Shown piece by piece: positions 38,480 through 47,287 of a stretch of 54,669 nt of DNA (position 1 is the first letter of the stretch; each line of letters starts with the position of its first letter). The notes under the pieces are model-generated. The model was not told the origin of the DNA and did no database searches. It was given only the letters and a program-made list of their open reading frames with translations. The position numbers and the translations under genes are program-made. The DNA lies in NCBI RefSeq assembly GCF_000382165.1, contig NZ_KB907727.1, forward strand, positions 1 through 54,669, in the 5' to 3' direction. This stretch comes from Arsukibacterium perlucidum DSM 18276. GTDB taxonomy: Bacteria > Pseudomonadota > Gammaproteobacteria > Enterobacterales > Alteromonadaceae.

Positions 38480-39490
38480 ATGGCACAAGCTGATACATTG
38501 GTCGCTTTGGTAAGATCTGCAAGCAACGGTGATCAGCAAGCATTTCGCAAATCGGCTGAATTGCTCATCCAAGAAGAAAGAGGTAAAGGGCATCGTATTT
38601 TGGCTGACCGATTAGCGAAGGCTTTACAGCCTGTTCCTCAAGGTTCTGGTTTTAGTTTGGGTGGAAACGTTGTTAAACAACCACAAGGCAATGTAACAAC
38701 CCAAAAAAATTTGGTTATCGAAACAACACCAGAGCTTTCGTTAGACAGTCTAGTACTTGCTGATAACATTCGTGTACAACTTCGAGAGCTAATTGAAGAA
38801 CAGCATCGTTCAGAATTGCTGCATGCTCATGGATTAAGTCCCAGACATCGTATTTTGCTTGCTGGTCCTCCAGGTAATGGGAAAACTTCTTTGGCCGAAG
38901 CTGTTGCTTTTGATCTGATGGTACCTTTAATTGTGGTGCGTTATGAATCTTTGATTGGTAGTTATCTCGGAGAAACGTCTAGTCGACTAAAAATGCTGCT
39001 CGATTATGCAAAGACGAGACGTTGTGTCTTGTTTTTTGATGAGTTTGAAACACTGGGTAAAGAGCGCGGTGATACTCATGAGACAGGGGAGATTAAACGA
39101 GTTGTTAGTTCGCTGCTTCTTCAGCTCGATGATCTTCCAGACTATGTAGTAGTAGTTGCGGCCAGTAACCACCCGGAACTACTGGACAAGGCTGTGTGGC
39201 GACGTTTTCAATTGCGGCTGAATATTTCTTTACCTACACGGACGCAACTTACATCCTTTATTAACGACATTAGCCTACGTAGTAATATTAACTTCGGGTT
39301 GGCGCCAGAGACTATCGCTAAAAAACTATTGGGTTTGAGTTTTTCAGAAGTTGAGGAGTTTTGTCTGAGCGTTGTGAGACGCGCTGTTCTTGATCAAAAG
39401 ACTGAAAATGCAAAAACAACTACGGCCTCAAAGCTTGAGCAGTGGAAAATGCGGGTAGTCCCGCAAGGAAACGCCGAAAAAACTGATTAG
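38480..39490 (+). CDS. ietA: AAA-family ATPase, IetA-like
   Basis: A 336-aa AAA ATPase: helical N-terminal part (about residues 1-90), Walker A GPPGNGKTS (about 131-139), Walker B VLFFDEFETL (about 184-193), a sensor-type asparagine (VVAASNHPE) and arginine-finger region VWRRFQLRL (about 239). The 17-base gap to a subtilisin-like protease gene makes this the ATPase partner of an IetAS-type pair. That family was first known as a Ti-plasmid stability/incompatibility toxin-antitoxin pair and later listed among anti-phage systems. Which partner is restraining and which is toxic here is inferred only from relatives. AAGG precedes the ATG. Sequence is more AT-rich than the core genes. Confidence 0.8.
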   Translation: MAQADTLVALVRSASNGDQQAFRKSAELLIQEERGKGHRILADRLAKALQPVPQGSGFSLGGNVVKQPQGNVTTQKNLVIETTPELSLDSLVLADNIRVQLRELIEEQHRSELLHAHGLSPRHRILLAGPPGNGKTSLAEAVAFDLMVPLIVVRYESLIGSYLGETSSRLKMLLDYAKTRRCVLFFDEFETLGKERGDTHETGEIKRVVSSLLLQLDDLPDYVVVVAASNHPELLDKAVWRRFQLRLNISLPTRTQLTSFINDISLRSNINFGLAPETIAKKLLGLSFSEVEEFCLSVVRRAVLDQKTENAKTTTASKLEQWKMRVVPQGNAEKTD

Positions 39491-39507
39491 AAATAAGGAA
39501 GTTTAAT

Positions 39508-42129
39508 ATGCCTGATCATTTCCCGCTGTTGGTTTTTCCCGAAAGGCGGATCTTTGAACCGGATAAAGGAAAAGGTTTTCCACCTAGCGTGCAAAAAGCA
39601 CCAGGGCACAGCAAACAAATTAGCCGTCTAGAGAAACAGGTAGAAAAGCTTTCATCAGATTTTGTACAGTATCAAGCAAGCCTAAGTGGTGCTTTGGCCG
39701 GTCTTGAACCTGAAATGGTATTAGTAATTGAGGTTGTTGGCCGAATTGACGATTTTAAACAAGCTGTGGAAGCAGTTGGTTTAGAGTGGTTAGGTGAAAC
39801 TGATATCGAAGAATTGGAAGTAGAGGATGATGGCTTTTACGAACTAGACGATACTGGAAATCGGATTGGTAAACCGTTGAGTGGCCGCATGTTTCTTGCT
39901 ATGAGCAACATGGCTGGTTTACAAGAAGTTCTTTCACTTTGGCAGCAGTGGAAGTCGAATGGTCAGTTACCTTATGGAAAATCTAAATGGAAAATTGTCT
40001 TTGAACAGCTCAACGTCTTGCGACGGTGGGGGATTGAGGAGGCATTGTTCGAAACCGGGATGATAGAACGGTGGCAACATGTGTTGCAACCTTTTGACGG
40101 TGCAGAGAAAATCAACTTCCAGATAGAACTTTTTTATAGACGAGATCCAGTTAAGCGACGTAAAACTGAAGCGCTTGTAAAAACACTACTTGAAGAATTA
40201 GATGGTAAGCTACTGTCAAATTTTCTGGATATTTCAGAGATTGCCTATCATGCTGCTAAAGCGCAATTGCCAGCAGGAGTAATCAAGACACTTCTCGATA
40301 AAGTGGCAGTTCTTGGGGCTGATATCGATATAGAAATCTTTAAGTTCCCTGGCATTATGTACTTTCGGCCGACAGGACAAAGTCTTGCTGTCTCCGAAGA
40401 GGGTGATGGGGAGTCTGGTGTTTTTCCTCAAGGTACAAGTAGCCTTGCCCCTGTCGCTGCACTTTTGGATGGTGCCCCTCTTCAGTTACATAATGCGCTG
40501 AAAGACAGGGTTTTGGTTGATGATATTTTTGCTTTAGAAGCACATTATCAACCAGGAGAACGAAAACATGGTACTGCCATGGCTTCTTTGATAGTGCATG
40601 GTGATCGGAGTAATCCAACGTCAGAACCGTTAGAGCGTCAGCTATATTGCATTCCGGTTATGCAGCCAGACCACCAAACGCAAGACCACGATGAACACAT
40701 GCCGGATAGTATTTTCTTTGAAGACCGTATTCAAATTGCAGTCCGACGGATGTTTGAAGGTTCTGGAGATGTGCCTGCTCAAGCTCCATTGGTAAAAGTC
40801 ATTAATCTTTCGATTGGAGATTCGACAAGGGAGTTCATTCATTCCCCTAGTCCTTGGGCGAGGTTACTTGACTGGCTGTCTTACAGGTACCGTGTGTTAT
40901 TCTGTGTAAGTACAGGTAATTACTCAGATGATATTGATCTTGGTATTAATCAGCAAGAGTTTGCAAAGCTTAATGACGAAGAGAAAATTAAGTTAACGAT
41001 AACCGCGATAGCGCAAAAGCTTTCTTCAAGGCGCCTGCTGTCTCCTGCAGAAGCGATTAATGTTATTACGGTAGGTGCCGCCCACGCCGATGATTCTGGT
41101 GAAGCCTATCCTCTGATAGGGCAGCGTACAGACATCTTTCCTTCTCAAACTTTATTCAGCCCTGCAATGAGGTTGGGTTTTGGTTTCCGGCGATCAATTA
41201 AACCAGAGATACTTATGCCCGGTGGCAGGCAGCTTTACAATGCGCCTATTCGAAATAACGATTATTGTTACAGCATTAACAAATCCGCACTAGCACCAGG
41301 GCAAAAAACAGCAAGCGACAGCATACAACAAGGCGATATTTCAAAAGAGCGTTTCACGCGTGGCACTAGCAATGCCACAGCTCTTGCTACCCGCAGTGCT
41401 GTGCGTTTGTATGACATGCTGGATAAACTTCGTATTGATGAAGGGGAGAACATCCCAGAGTCACTAATGTCTGTGTTAATGAAGGCACTGCTAATCCATG
41501 GTGCTAAACAGGATGATGGAAGTAAAAAACATATCGAATTAGCGCTGAGAAATACCAGCAATTCTCGACAGTTCAAGCAAGTGATCGCTCGTTACCTTGG
41601 TTATGGAGCTGTGGATATAGAACGAGTTCTTGCCTGCACAGCTCAAAGGGCGACAGTGCTTGGCTGTGGAGAAATTCAAGAAAATGAAGTACATGAATAC
41701 GCCTTCCCAATACCTGTAGGTTTTTCTGCAAAAAAAATTTGGCGGCGACTGGTGGTAACTTTGGCCTGGTTGACGCCAATCAATTCAGATCATCGTAACC
41801 TTAGGGAAGCTAAATTGGTAATTGAACCCGGCGGTGGAAATTGGTCCAATCAGGTTTTGAAGCTGAATCGTCAAGACGGAGATCACAATCAGGTTGAGAG
41901 AGGTACTGTGCAACATGAAGTACTCGAAGGTAAAAGCGAAATCCAAGTTTTCGAAGATGGAGAAAATCTGAGAATTCGCGTTACGTGCAAAAAAGACGCT
42001 ACGGCCCGTCTCGATGCAGTGATTCCTTACGGCCTTGCAGTCACGCTTGAGGCAAAAGAAGACATTCCAATATATCAAGAGATTAGAACAAAACTTAAGG
42101 TGCCTGTACGTATTGCTAGAAATATATAA
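39508..42129 (+). CDS. ietS: Subtilisin-like serine protease, IetS-like
   Basis: An 873-aa S8-family protease without a signal peptide, so intracellular. The catalytic triad is visible as D321 (ALLDGAP), H354 (KHGTAMAS) and S621 (GTSNATA), with a likely oxyanion asparagine N471 (STGNYSD). The N-terminal about 300 residues include a coiled coil (about 35-65) and an unrecognised domain; the C-terminal 200 residues are beta-rich. It is the effector partner of the upstream AAA ATPase. AAGGAAG is a good ribosome site. The large insert between His and Ser is normal for IetS-type proteins. Confidence 0.82.
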   Translation: MPDHFPLLVFPERRIFEPDKGKGFPPSVQKAPGHSKQISRLEKQVEKLSSDFVQYQASLSGALAGLEPEMVLVIEVVGRIDDFKQAVEAVGLEWLGETDIEELEVEDDGFYELDDTGNRIGKPLSGRMFLAMSNMAGLQEVLSLWQQWKSNGQLPYGKSKWKIVFEQLNVLRRWGIEEALFETGMIERWQHVLQPFDGAEKINFQIELFYRRDPVKRRKTEALVKTLLEELDGKLLSNFLDISEIAYHAAKAQLPAGVIKTLLDKVAVLGADIDIEIFKFPGIMYFRPTGQSLAVSEEGDGESGVFPQGTSSLAPVAALLDGAPLQLHNALKDRVLVDDIFALEAHYQPGERKHGTAMASLIVHGDRSNPTSEPLERQLYCIPVMQPDHQTQDHDEHMPDSIFFEDRIQIAVRRMFEGSGDVPAQAPLVKVINLSIGDSTREFIHSPSPWARLLDWLSYRYRVLFCVSTGNYSDDIDLGINQQEFAKLNDEEKIKLTITAIAQKLSSRRLLSPAEAINVITVGAAHADDSGEAYPLIGQRTDIFPSQTLFSPAMRLGFGFRRSIKPEILMPGGRQLYNAPIRNNDYCYSINKSALAPGQKTASDSIQQGDISKERFTRGTSNATALATRSAVRLYDMLDKLRIDEGENIPESLMSVLMKALLIHGAKQDDGSKKHIELALRNTSNSRQFKQVIARYLGYGAVDIERVLACTAQRATVLGCGEIQENEVHEYAFPIPVGFSAKKIWRRLVVTLAWLTPINSDHRNLREAKLVIEPGGGNWSNQVLKLNRQDGDHNQVERGTVQHEVLEGKSEIQVFEDGENLRIRVTCKKDATARLDAVIPYGLAVTLEAKEDIPIYQEIRTKLKVPVRIARNI

Positions 42130-42140
42130 ATAACCATTTT

Positions 42141-42185
42141 AAAAAATCATACCTGATATCGGAAGCTGGTTGGCCGGTATCAGGT
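42141..42185 (-). terminator. terminator of the xre repressor gene
   Basis: ACCTGATATCGG (42151-42162) and CCGGTATCAGGT (42174-42185) pair over 12 bases with one G-T. On the minus strand the hairpin is followed by ATGATTTTTT. It separates the convergent ietS and xre transcripts. Confidence 0.7.
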
Positions 42186-42190
42186 GTGAA

Positions 42191-42388
42191 TCAAACCTTC
42201 TCAAACAAATCTTCGACTCTGCAATTAAACAAATCACACAGTTTTTCCATGGTTTCAAAGTCCACTCGAATTGCAGTTTCTTTGTATAGCAAAGTAATGG
42301 TATTGCGGTTCAGCCCGGTTTCACGGGCAACATCTACCACCTTTAACTTGTGCTCACCCATGAGTTTTGCCAAGTGACACTTAATCAA
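42191..42388 (-). CDS. Small Xre/Cro-type repressor
   Basis: A 65-aa helix-turn-helix protein. The HTH is VVDVARETGLNRNTITLLYK (about residues 17-36), followed by TMEKLCDLFNCRVEDLFE, the standard end of compact Cro/YozG-like regulators. An ATG at 42415 exists but lies inside an operator half-site. TTG 42388 with GAGG six bases upstream gives the family's usual length and is preferred. It is divergent from the excisionase-integrase genes and probably represses them. Confidence 0.8.
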   Translation of the reverse strand: MIKCHLAKLMGEHKLKVVDVARETGLNRNTITLLYKETAIRVDFETMEKLCDLFNCRVEDLFEKV

Positions 42389-42409
42389 AATACACCTCGG
42401 ATAGCAAAA

Positions 42410-42507
42410 TGTCATCTAAAATGACAAAAAGTGTTTGCAAATGTCATTTTTAGATGCTAAATTGCATTTGGGATGACATTTTGAGCTTTAGAATGTGATT
42501 CTGTCAT
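42410..42507. promoter_or_regulatory. operator cluster between xre and excisionase
   Basis: The divergent intergenic region holds five copies of the half-site TGTCAT or its complement ATGACA, at 42410-42415, 42421-42426, 42442-42447, 42473-42478 and 42502-42507. The first two form a clean palindrome TGTCAT-N5-ATGACA. Most are extended by TCTA/TAGA-like flanks. This is the expected layout of binding sites for the adjacent Xre repressor controlling both directions. Confidence 0.65.
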
Positions 42508-42537
42508 CTAGGATAATTCAACATTGGAATTAATGCC

Positions 42538-42774
42538 ATGAAAAACACAGCAACTTACCTTACTACCGATGAGCTATCTGAGCTCATCAAATATGACCCC
42601 AGGACAATCCGCGAGACACTGAAAGATCGCGTTCTGTTCGAAGGCGTTCATTACATCAGACCATTTGGCGGGCGCAAAATTCTTTACGTGTGGGAAGCGA
42701 TTCAGCGTGATATCGGCAAACCACAGAATTTGATGCTTATTCCTATGGCTAACGGAGGACGTGCACATGGCTAG
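42538..42774 (+). CDS. Excisionase-like DNA-binding protein
   Basis: A 78-aa protein with a helix-turn-helix at the start (TTDELSELIKYDPRTIRETL) followed by the GVHYIRPFGGRKILYVWEAI wing. This is the pattern of small phage excisionase / recombination-directionality proteins encoded just before integrases. Its 3' end overlaps the integrase start region by about 8 bases. No strong ribosome site is seen. Confidence 0.75.
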   Translation: MKNTATYLTTDELSELIKYDPRTIRETLKDRVLFEGVHYIRPFGGRKILYVWEAIQRDIGKPQNLMLIPMANGGRAHG

Positions 42775-43945
42775 TATCCGTAAACGTGAAGGTTCTCCAA
42801 ACCTGCTGATTGACTTCAAATTTATGGGTACACGCTGTCGCGAGCAGACAGCCTTGCCAGATACGGCGGCTAATCGCAAAACGCTGGAAAAACTTATCCA
42901 GAAAATTGAAGCAGAAATTTTGCTTGGCACTTTTGTGTACAGCAATTATTTCCCTAACAGCAAAATGGTTGCGCGGTTTGAAAAGCAGCAACAGCGTTTG
43001 CTGGCTGGCAACAGAGCAGAACATTTGCCTACCTTCGAGGAGTTCGCTGTTATCTGGCTGGATGAGATGCAGGTGAGCTGGCGCGTGTCATACGAAAAAA
43101 CGATGCGGTTAATAATTCAGAACCGCTTGATCCCATATTTTGGGGCAATGGAGGTCGACCACATCACCAAGGCTGATTTGATCCAGTTTCGCGCCACACT
43201 CGGCAAAGTTCACCGCGAAAATGGACAGCAAATCTCAGCAGGTTACATAAACCGTCATCTGAAGGTTATCCAGATGATCCTTTGCGAAGCAGCCGACCGG
43301 TATCAGTTTACTGCGCCAGTGCGTTTAAAACCACTGAAAATGAAAAAGAGCGATGTGGATCCTTTTACGCTGGATGAGGTGGAACGTTTCCTGATGCTAG
43401 TCCCGGTAGCGTTTGTCGATTACTACATTGTGCGGTTTTTTACCGGTATGCGTACCGGCGAAATCGATGGCTTAAAGTGGCGCTTTGTTGATTTCGACCG
43501 GGGTATTATTTTGGTGCGTGAAACCTGGGTTGGGGGCAGGGCGGAGTACACCAAAAATGACGGCTCTCAGCGTGAAATTATTATGTCGCAACCAGTGCGG
43601 GAATCACTGGAGCGGCAATTTGCGGCAACAGGGAAAGGTGAATTTGTATTTGCGACCCGCAACGGTACGCCATATAACCACCGCAATATTACCCAGCGGG
43701 TATGGTATCCCACGTTAAAAGCCTGCGGACTGCGTGAGCGGGTGCCATATCAGACGAGGCATACCGCTGCCACGCTCTGGCTGGGTGCGGGTGAGAACCC
43801 GGAATGGATTGCCCGGCAGATGGGCCATACCACCACAGAGATGCTGTTTCGGGTATATAGCCGCTTTGTGCCTAACCTGACGCGTCAGGATGGTTCAGCA
43901 TTTGACTTGTTATTAAAGGCCCATCGCACAGGAGGTGCCAAATGA
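42767..43945 (+). CDS. int: Tyrosine-type site-specific integrase
   Basis: A 392-aa phage-type integrase. An arm-binding N-terminal domain (MASIRKREGSPNLLIDFKFMG), a SAM-like core-binding domain (about residues 80-190) and the catalytic domain are followed. Visible catalytic residues include the first Arg (FTGMRTGEIDGL), the TRHTAATL box (His and Arg), the downstream HTTTEMLFRVYSRF with His and nucleophile Tyr. ATG 42767 with GGAGG eight bases upstream is chosen over GTG 42761. It probably acted at the nearby tRNA-Arg, but no second tRNA 3'-end copy was seen. Confidence 0.92.
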   Translation: MASIRKREGSPNLLIDFKFMGTRCREQTALPDTAANRKTLEKLIQKIEAEILLGTFVYSNYFPNSKMVARFEKQQQRLLAGNRAEHLPTFEEFAVIWLDEMQVSWRVSYEKTMRLIIQNRLIPYFGAMEVDHITKADLIQFRATLGKVHRENGQQISAGYINRHLKVIQMILCEAADRYQFTAPVRLKPLKMKKSDVDPFTLDEVERFLMLVPVAFVDYYIVRFFTGMRTGEIDGLKWRFVDFDRGIILVRETWVGGRAEYTKNDGSQREIIMSQPVRESLERQFAATGKGEFVFATRNGTPYNHRNITQRVWYPTLKACGLRERVPYQTRHTAATLWLGAGENPEWIARQMGHTTTEMLFRVYSRFVPNLTRQDGSAFDLLLKAHRTGGAK

Positions 43946-44244
43946 TCCAGATTGAAACCACACCCGCTTTTCGTGACTTTATGCAGAACAAAAAATTCCG
44001 GGCGCAGGTTCGTAACCTGGCTACCAGCCTGATCACCGCGCTGCGGATTAGCCCGCATGGTCGTGAACTGGTATCAGTTTGTGGGCAGGGCGATGAGGCA
44101 GATAACTGTGAGGCTGTTTTTGCATGGGTAAAGCGTGAGGCCTGCTGTGCCAGCTGCATCAAGGTGCTGGATTTTAAAGCCTTGCAGCGGCGCTTTGTGC
44201 GCTTCCTGTTAGAAAATACCAGCCAGACGGAGTATTACGAATGA
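43942..44244 (+). CDS. Unknown small protein downstream of integrase
   Basis: A 100-aa protein, not recognised. It is rich in Arg/Phe and has a CC-x2-C cluster (REACCASCIKVLDF). It has no signal peptide or membrane helix and is probably cytoplasmic. GGAGG lies six bases before the ATG, which overlaps the integrase stop (ATGA), so it is translated with the integrase. Its own stop overlaps the next gene the same way. Confidence 0.65.
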   Translation: MIQIETTPAFRDFMQNKKFRAQVRNLATSLITALRISPHGRELVSVCGQGDEADNCEAVFAWVKREACCASCIKVLDFKALQRRFVRFLLENTSQTEYYE

Positions 44245-44555
44245 ACGAATTACGGGTCTACGCAGGAACATTTCTTAGCTATTTTATTAGCTTTGACCAT
44301 TCACTTCCGTTTACCTACGTTTATGGGCTGCGGGAAAATGCGGCCGGTCAGATTCACATCGTCAGAACAGGCCCAGTACTGGAGATCAAAGAGGAGGATG
44401 GAATACTTTTTACCTGTGGTCTGTACTACCGGTTAGGGACGAGAATGACGGATAAAGCAGAGAAAGAATTGTATCGTGCTATGTTCGAGCGGCGAAATTT
44501 ACCGATCATGGACAATGAAATTATCGCTTCACCTGTAATTATGACACCGCAGTAA
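44241..44555 (+). CDS. Unknown small protein, second gene after integrase
   Basis: A 104-aa protein, not recognised, without signal peptide or membrane helix. It starts inside the stop of the preceding gene (ATGA) with GGAG eight bases upstream. The run excisionase-integrase-two small genes therefore forms one coupled operon that ends at the terminator at 44571. Confidence 0.62.
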   Translation: MNELRVYAGTFLSYFISFDHSLPFTYVYGLRENAAGQIHIVRTGPVLEIKEEDGILFTCGLYYRLGTRMTDKAEKELYRAMFERRNLPIMDNEIIASPVIMTPQ

Positions 44556-44570
44556 ACAAACCTCTCTGTA

Positions 44571-44604
44571 AAACAGCGCATATTAATCAATGCGCTGTTT
44601 TATT
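44571..44604 (+). terminator. terminator of the integrase operon
   Basis: AAACAGCGCAT (44571-44581) and ATGCGCTGTTT (44590-44600) are perfect complements with an 8-base loop and a T-rich tail. It is a strong intrinsic terminator about 15 bases after the last small gene. Confidence 0.9.
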
Positions 44605-44898
44605 ATAAAGCATGTTAAAATTATACTCATAGTATGCTCTATATTATCATTGTTGTTATTTTCCCTGCTTTCTGCTTTTTTGATTTATTTTGTTCTGTTG
44701 CTTTAGTTTAGTTTGTTTTAGCGTTGAGCTGGAATTAACTTACTTAATTTACTTTTGCTTGGTTATATTATTGTTTTAGTCTTTACTTGAGCTAATTCAA
44801 TATTTTTACTTGAAACATAGTCTTATTGGTTCTATATATGAATTGTTGATGGTGGTTTCAGCTGTTGAACTGCTGCGGCAAAACAATCAGAGGTGGTT
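44605..44898. other. AT-rich gene-free spacer
   Basis: About 290 bases, extremely rich in T and A, with no open frame of note and no tRNA, repeat or clear promoter recognised. It follows a terminator and precedes an unknown gene. Low GC suggests foreign origin or a boundary between inserted segments. Confidence 0.6.
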
Positions 44899-45624
44899 AT
44901 GACTGAAGGATGTAGTTCGCTCAAGAAAACAGAAGATACTTTCGTAGATGATTTGTTTGACGCCATTGAATCACTAAATGAAACGATGGTAGATAGTTTT
45001 TACTTACTGAAAGAACAAAATCGTTTGCTGGTCTACCCGTTGTTGGATTTGACAGTTGAGTCAGTGGAAAACAAACTGGTGCTGCATATTGGCAATCGCG
45101 GCACTCATACGGCATTTAACGTTGAGGTTATTTCAGTAATTAGCTACGACACGAGCAAAAAGAACGTTTCTACGTTCTTCAAAAAACATGCCCCAGGCGT
45201 TTCAGCTAATTCTGAGAGCTGTGTGGGTGCGGCCAACTATATTTCATACAGGTTGTTGCCTCAGAAAAAAGCGATACGAGTGCCATTGGATACGCCACTG
45301 GCCGCAAGCAGCGTTCATGTATTTGTTCAACTCGCCGATGTTAGTGGCAACAACTACCAGCAGTCGTATTGGTTTTTTAACGACAATCTGGAAAGGAGTG
45401 CGGTGTTTAAGCTAGGCGCACTATATCCGGAAATACCTGAAGTGGGTCCAAGAATAACTCGGCCTGAATTAGATTCCGAGACGCTATCTCACGGAGGTGA
45501 TGTGGATGAATTCGTCAGCAGTGAATTTATCAGCATTTATAAAGCCAGCTCTCCGGGAAGTATAATGTGTGGGACTGACCGCGAAATCGAAGATCGTGGC
45601 AGTTGGTATGAACTGAAATCGTAG
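44899..45624 (+). CDS. Unknown 241-aa protein
   Basis: Not recognised. No signal peptide is seen, despite a Cys near the start, and no membrane helix. The middle part (LVLHIGNRGTHTAFNVEVIS, about residues 70-90) resembles an Ig-like/CARDB-type beta fold used in adhesion or protein contact, a weak impression only. GTG 44893 is possible, but ATG 44899 with GAGG upstream is chosen. It is flanked by AT-rich spacers and stands alone. Confidence 0.6.
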   Translation: MTEGCSSLKKTEDTFVDDLFDAIESLNETMVDSFYLLKEQNRLLVYPLLDLTVESVENKLVLHIGNRGTHTAFNVEVISVISYDTSKKNVSTFFKKHAPGVSANSESCVGAANYISYRLLPQKKAIRVPLDTPLAASSVHVFVQLADVSGNNYQQSYWFFNDNLERSAVFKLGALYPEIPEVGPRITRPELDSETLSHGGDVDEFVSSEFISIYKASSPGSIMCGTDREIEDRGSWYELKS

Positions 45625-45838
45625 CTGAAGCGGAAAGCACTTCTGTAAAGGATGTTACCAGGGGGCGCGAAATATTTTGTCACGCTTCCTCGTAACACGC
45701 TAAATGCTGATGTAGGGTTGATTTAAATTTTAATGCTTGTACTAATACAATTAATAGGTACATTAAGTTATTTTTTTTCTTAAATCAATTGATGCATTAC
45801 ATGGGCTTGTTCTGTTGATAGTGAAATTCGGAGTGTAG

Positions 45839-47032
45839 ATGGACCTTTTTACCCTGTCAGCCATAAATTTTGTCATTGGCCTTTTTGCAACGGTGTACTT
45901 TTTTACTGAGTTTCGCCGAATCCGCTCACAAAAGTATTTGCTGGATTTATGCTTCGCTGGGGTATGTTTGGTTGCTCACTCCGCCTTTTCGATGCTGCAC
46001 CTGAACCATACGCTGCCAGGTTTTATCAGTCCTTTTGTTATTAACACTGTTACTGTGGCTCTCCACCTAATGGTGTTGAGTGCATTACACCGGTTGCTAG
46101 AGCTACCGTTGCAGCGCTTTTATCTGGCAACAGTGGTGATAATTTTTTATGTCCTGCAGCTTACTCCGATAATCCAGCAAGACCAGCTTTCCCGGCTGTT
46201 GTTAGCATTTGGAATCATCATTCTTATTAACGTGTTTTGTTTAAGAGTATTAGCTAGAGCCAATAATGAAACGCTTTCTTCTGTAGTCACGTTTTTTAAA
46301 TGGGTTATGTTTTTTAATATTGCGCAGATGACTATTAGGGGAATGCTGTTTATTTCGGGCAAATATGGCTTTACAACACCAGCGCCGAATCCCATCGTTT
46401 ATCAACTTGGCTGGTTTAGCCTAACAATCTATGGTGCCTTGATTCTTACTGGCGGTTTAATGATTTTAGCACGACAGCGGCAGCGAGAGCTTGAGCATCG
46501 CGCCGAGCGAGACTCATTAACCGGTTTGCTTGACAGATCGTCTATGCAAAATAAGCTGAATGCGGAATTAAATCGCTGCCATCGGCAGGGCCAGCCATTA
46601 ACATTAATGATCTTCGATATTGATTTTTTTAAGCGTGTAAATGATAAATATGGTCATCAAGTCGGCGATAAAGTGATCCAAGCTGTAGCAGATATTGCGC
46701 AGAAAAATCTTCGGAATTATGACCTGCTTTTTCGAATAGGAGGGGAGGAGTTTTTGATTTGCTTACCCGGTACAAACGCAACGCAAGCAACGCATAAAGC
46801 TGAAGAGTTAAGACTGCGAATTGAGGCGCTCGACCTTCTACCAGAAGAGAAAATAACAATTAGTATCGGATTTGCGATAGCTGAAGAAAAGCAGGAGCTT
46901 GATACATTAATTAAACAAGCCGATGATGCGTTATATCACGCTAAGGGTGCAGGCCGTAATAAGTCAGTTGCCTGGCAAGAAGGAATGCTTACCGTTGCGA
47001 TGCAAACACCGAACGGCAGCATTACCGTATGA
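45839..47032 (+). CDS. Membrane diguanylate cyclase (GGDEF)
   Basis: A 397-aa protein with about six to seven N-terminal membrane helices (residues 1-215) and a complete GGDEF domain. The active site is G301-G-E-E-F305 in RIGGEEFLI, substrate motifs LTGLLDR and FKRVNDKYGHQVGD are intact, and an RxxD inhibitory site (R292, D295) sits five residues upstream, so it should make c-di-GMP with product feedback. The membrane part may sense an unknown signal. It is a possible input to the c-di-GMP-binding type MshE encoded earlier, by inference only. Confidence 0.9.
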   Translation: MDLFTLSAINFVIGLFATVYFFTEFRRIRSQKYLLDLCFAGVCLVAHSAFSMLHLNHTLPGFISPFVINTVTVALHLMVLSALHRLLELPLQRFYLATVVIIFYVLQLTPIIQQDQLSRLLLAFGIIILINVFCLRVLARANNETLSSVVTFFKWVMFFNIAQMTIRGMLFISGKYGFTTPAPNPIVYQLGWFSLTIYGALILTGGLMILARQRQRELEHRAERDSLTGLLDRSSMQNKLNAELNRCHRQGQPLTLMIFDIDFFKRVNDKYGHQVGDKVIQAVADIAQKNLRNYDLLFRIGGEEFLICLPGTNATQATHKAEELRLRIEALDLLPEEKITISIGFAIAEEKQELDTLIKQADDALYHAKGAGRNKSVAWQEGMLTVAMQTPNGSITV

Positions 47033-47077
47033 TCTATAAACTACTTACTTGTTAAGTAAATATACCGAAGTCGATAT

Positions 47078-47287
47078 TTACATCTCACAAGCTTTCCTCG
47101 ATGCATGTCTAATATGTTTTTGTATGCTGTGCATAGCACGCTTATCGCTTGGAGAAGACGCAATAACTACAGACTCTTTACCACTTGGATGGACTAATTT
47201 GCCGTGTTTTTTCCCTTTTATGAACGTCCAGCCTAGGCTCAAAAAGTATTTAATAAGCTTGTTAATATCTTTATTACTACAGTACAT
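47078..47287 (-). CDS. HicA-like small protein coupled to viperin
   Basis: A 69-aa basic protein. It reads like the HicA / dsRBD-like toxin fold: an N-terminal helix, LGWTFIKGKKHGKLVHPSG with the position of the HicA catalytic His, then VVIASSPSDKRAMHSIQKHIR, matching the SPSDxRA tail of HicA-like proteins. The frame is open far upstream, but ATG 47287 with GGAGG (47300-47296) eight bases before it is clear and overlaps the viperin stop by 11 bases, so translation is coupled. No HicB antitoxin gene is adjacent. It may be an RNA-binding partner rather than a toxin. Confidence 0.65.
   Translation of the reverse strand: MYCSNKDINKLIKYFLSLGWTFIKGKKHGKLVHPSGKESVVIASSPSDKRAMHSIQKHIRHASRKACEM

Noticed and set aside
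42410..42507. Repeated TGTCAT units as a CRISPR array
   Set aside because: The units are six bases in both orientations at irregular spacing; they fit operator half-sites. No CRISPR array or cas gene was seen anywhere in the window.
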